Shown here: piece after piece, positions 60,728 to 64,000 of the stretch | Layout: each line of letters starts with the position of its first letter | Position numbering within the stretch: position 1 is the stretch's first letter | From: Hyalella azteca | Taxonomy: Eukaryota > Arthropoda > Malacostraca > Amphipoda > Hyalellidae | Direction of reading: 5' to 3' | DNA: 64,000 nt | NCBI RefSeq assembly: GCF_000764305.2 | Contig: NW_025936631.1 | Span: forward strand, 124,001 to 188,000 | The notes under the pieces: generated by a model | Seen by the model: only the letters and a program-made list of their open reading frames with translations | The model's database searches: none | What the model was told of the DNA's origin: nothing | Translations under genes and position numbers: made by a program

Positions 60728-61630
60728 GAAGTACTCATCTGCCCGGGTCACGAGAGGCGGAAGTCTGACCTCGACATGAGCATTTAGGCTACGAGTCATA
60801 TGGACTACGTACGTTGCTCCTGTCTGCCTACGCTGCCAAACGTTCAACATGCTGGGCAGTGTCGTTCAATAATTATAATCGATCACAGAAAGAATGTAAA
60901 TTAGTGCTCATTGACTAGGAATATATTATGTATATATCAATGGAAGTTTGTCATTGTCTGCAGCGCAGCACTGTGAATATAGAGGGACTATTCACGTTTG
61001 TACCTTCGTTATATATCATGTCGGAATACTACCGGGACCTGAGCCGATAATAATTTTTGGACCTGACCCGAACAATTTTTGGTGATGATGCTAATCTTTA
61101 AATATTAGATTGTCATTCACTGTTATTTCAAGTTGCCACGTAGGCTAATCTTCATGCATGTGTGCATAGAATAAATGACTATAATTGTCATAAATCGCAT
61201 ACAGTGCCTTTACAGAAAATTGTAACTTCTCAAGATCCAATACCGACAATATTACGGAAAAAATATTGCGTATATAATTACTCGTTTACGGCAATAATAC
61301 TCTTCAAAAGTTATGCCGAAGCATTTTTTAGTAGAGATTATTCCGCTTTTTACATGTCAAAGAAGACAAACTTAAGCATTAATAAGAAACTACTAGGCAC
61401 TCATAATTCACAATAATTGACATTCATTGGAGAAGACGAACATAAATTAAGTGGTCGGTTTCAACTGCCGAGGCTTCGTGATATATAATGAATGCAGAAG
61501 AGCTGTCGCATTCCTGACTCTTTCTCTCCTATAATTGTGATTGTTTGCCCACTTATTCGTAGTCGAGGGACGAACTGAGGTGGAAACTCTTTCCTAATTT
61601 TACCAGAAGGTTGAATTGATCAGAGTTTAG
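60728..61630. other. No gene seen
   Basis: Short direct repeat GGACCTGA...TTTTTGG occurs twice near 61035-61080. An 84-codon AT-rich open frame at 61162-61416 has no motif. Confidence 0.45.
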
Positions 61631-61634
61631 TTAA

Positions 61635-63290
61635 CCGGGTATAACATTCGGTCATTAACTTTTCAAATTGTCAGGCAGTCCTGCTCAAAAATTTGGCGGT
61701 ACTGTGGAACCTAGTCAGAAAATATGAATTTAAGTGTAGTAAAATCTGCGCAGTGACAGTAGCTTTAACTTGTATATGGGCTTAGTTGTTTCAAAAATTT
61801 TTAAGTAACCGATAACTATCCAAAGCAAATTAGGAACTCCCCCAAACTCGGGAAAAGGTATAATTTTGCAGATGCGCGGTGGTTGTAAATACATCACGTG
61901 TGTTATTTTAGTCGTTTCAAATTAGGTAATTAAATGGTAACTCTCCAAAATGGAATAGGATTTCCACCAATACCGTGAATTGATTCAAATTTGCTACTGC
62001 GCTATGATCGTAAAAATATCATGAGATTGACAGAATTGTTAGGATCTTCATCAAGCATTGGGAAAAAAGTATTTTCACTACCCTGTACATCGCACAGTGG
62101 TGATTAAATTTTCAATTATGTAGATTTCGTCGTTTCAGAGCTAGGTAATTAACCAATAACTGTCGAAAAAGTCGAAAAATATTTTAATTTTACAACTGCG
62201 TAATGGTTATAAAAATATAGAGCGTGCGAGTTTATTCGTTGCAAAATTAGAAAATTAAGCGGTAACTGTTTGAAATAATGCTGCATCTCCATAAAACTTT
62301 TAAAATTAGTTAACTTTTTATCCGTGCAGTGATGTCAATAATTTTTTAATAGTGGGTTTCGTTGTATCATACTTAGGTTATTAATAGCTGCCCAAAATGA
62401 AGTGGTACCTTCAATAAAGAAATCAAAATATCAGATAACGTTATTAACCGATAACTGTCCAAAATGAAATTGATTCTACCTCTAACTAGTATGTAAGTGA
62501 ATTTTACAACTGCCCAGTAAAGTAAAAAATAAATTCAAGTTTGTGGGTTTGGTTTTTTCAGAATTCGTTACTCACCAATAACTGTCCAAAATGACGTTGG
62601 ATCTCTCCTAAACTTTAGAAAATGAAATTATTTTACATTGAAACAAATTTAGTGAAAATTTTAAGTATGTGGTTTTAGTTGTTTCGTATTTAGGGAATGA
62701 GCCGATAACTGTTCGATGGGAAGTGGAATCTTCACCAAGCTCGAGAAATGAGATAATTTCACTATTCCACAGTGGTGGTAAAAATTTCATTTGAGTGAGA
62801 TTAGTCACTTGAGAATTAGGTATTTAACCTATAACACTCTGAAATTAAATTATTTCCTCACCCAGCTCGAAAATTTTTTTAATTTTGCAACTGCGCAGTG
62901 GTATTAATAATATCAATTATGTAAGTTTAGTCGTTTCAAATTAGGTAATCAACCGATAACTCTCCAAAATGGAATATGATCTCCCCCAAACTTGAGAAAT
63001 CTTTTTGTTAGGCAACTGCCAGTGTTTGCAAATCTTACACGGATTTTGTGAAATTGTATAGTCCTCATCAGGCTCGAAGAACAAGTAATTTCACGACACC
63101 GCATCGGAGGAAAAATTTTTCTATATGAATCTTTCGTCGTTTCAGAATAAGGTAATTAACCTATACATGTCCAAAATGAAGTTTGACCAAAGTCAAAAAA
63201 TAAAGTAATTTTACAACTGCGTTGTGACGGTGAAAGTTTGAAGTAAGGGGGTTTAGACGTTTAAAAAAATTAAACGTACCGAAAATAGGT
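61635..63290 (+). repeat. ~126-bp degenerate satellite array, about 12-13 monomers
   Basis: The landmark CCGATAACTGTCCAAAATG or variants recurs at 62451, 62578, 62705, 62831 and 62956 (steps of 125-127 bp), with further copies on either side. Each monomer also has a CTCGAGAAA-like piece, TTTTACAACTGCGCAGTGGT and GTTTAGTCGTTTCAGAATTA. Some steps are about 60 or 210 bp, showing partial loss. Identity between monomers is low. Confidence 0.85.
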
Positions 63291-64000
63291 CATTTTCAGG
63301 CTTCAGGAAGTCCACTAAGCCACAATGCCAGCAATAAAGATGGCCGTTACACAGATTCGTGACAGGGACCATGGCGATGTTCAGCCAACCACGCCAATGG
63401 CATGCCGAATTATTTCAAGAAAAATAAATTTTCACCAAAATTAAAATCAATCTTCCAATAATCAACTCAGTCACATGATGTAGTGCGAAGCTAAAGAACG
63501 GATACAAAAATTCATTGTTTCTGACAGCTTCATAATGAGTGGCTGCAGTTTGGCTATTTAATTACTGCTTCAAAGTCGGTAAATAAATTTTTGGTTTTAT
63601 AGCGCCAAAATTGTACATCTTATCGATATAAGAGAAGTCGCACACAAATTATTTAATATCAGGTGAAAGAAATTTTTTATTTTAGTTTGAAGACATTGAA
63701 AAATCTTCAATCAGGGAATCCAAGAAACCTTAAATGCCTCTTAAAGCTTAATTTTCGAATTTTTATATAAAAAATTTAGGTAATGTAATTATTTTGGAAA
63801 CACTAACATTGCGAGATGAGATTGAGTCTCCATTCAAACTCCAAAAAATTTAACTCTTCAGGAATGCAATATTTTCTTTGTTATTTACCCATACCTAAAT
63901 TCATCAATTCAATGATGTCTTTTGGCCCGTTTAATCAAAATTTAACAATTTTTCCTCTAGTTGTCTGGGGCTCGAAATGTAACCCCATTACCTTTTTATC
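63291..64000. other. No gene seen to window end
   Basis: AT-rich, no recognisable frame or repeat. Confidence 0.45.

Overview
The window looks like AT-rich, gene-poor, repeat-rich DNA from a metazoan nuclear genome, most likely an arthropod. The evidence is spliceosomal-type sites (pyrimidine tract plus AG, GTAAGT donors), a glycosyltransferase family 31 gene with a type II membrane anchor, degraded CR1/L2/jockey-like LINEs, a tRNA-derived SINE, and DNA transposons of several superfamilies, including mariner-type DNA with a DUF4817-like helix-turn-helix and Harbinger-type DNA with a MADF domain. No bacterial operons, CRISPR array or true tRNA/rRNA gene is seen. The species cannot be named from sequence alone.

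Layout: 0-16 kb is mostly unannotatable AT-rich DNA. It holds three copies of a ~155-bp palindromic element, a mariner-type element (7.8-8.4 kb), a TTAA-flanked element (10.9-11.2 kb) and a 1.2-kb element with GGGGCA-rich ends (12.2-13.4 kb). 16.6-21.8 kb holds a LINE 3' end, a 10 x 47-bp minisatellite and diverged duplicated DNA. 21.85-25.99 kb and 33.05-36.87 kb are two copies of a ~4.1-kb unit: a decayed antisense LINE (endonuclease, linker, RT) followed by a beta-1,3-galactosyltransferase-like gene. Copy 1 has a one-base frame break in an A9 run. Copy 2 also lacks 321 bp that carry the DDD motif. Between them lie a Harbinger-type element (26.17-27.48 kb) with a MADF exon and a near-perfect 45-bp-arm hairpin, and a rearranged LINE cluster (29.5-33.1 kb).

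37-64 kb holds a 38-bp minisatellite open in three frames (39.5 kb), a hAT-type element with an 8-bp target duplication (41.1-42.0 kb), two more palindromic-element copies, a LINE tail that became a pentanucleotide microsatellite (44.6 kb), a 96-bp higher-order repeat (47 kb), a second TTAA element (47.8-48.9 kb), weak coding candidates (ankyrin-like at 52.4 kb, unknown at 54 kb), a small MITE with a doubled CRE palindrome (57 kb), a SINE (60.5 kb) and a ~126-bp degenerate satellite (61.6-63.3 kb).

The only convincing host gene is the galactosyltransferase; the rest is mobile-element biology. The most interesting thread is that the SINE and six LINE 3' ends share a terminal box with the same 5-bp hairpin but different loops and different short tails. 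That is what a LINE reverse transcriptase recognising a 3' stem-loop, and a SINE borrowing it, would leave behind.
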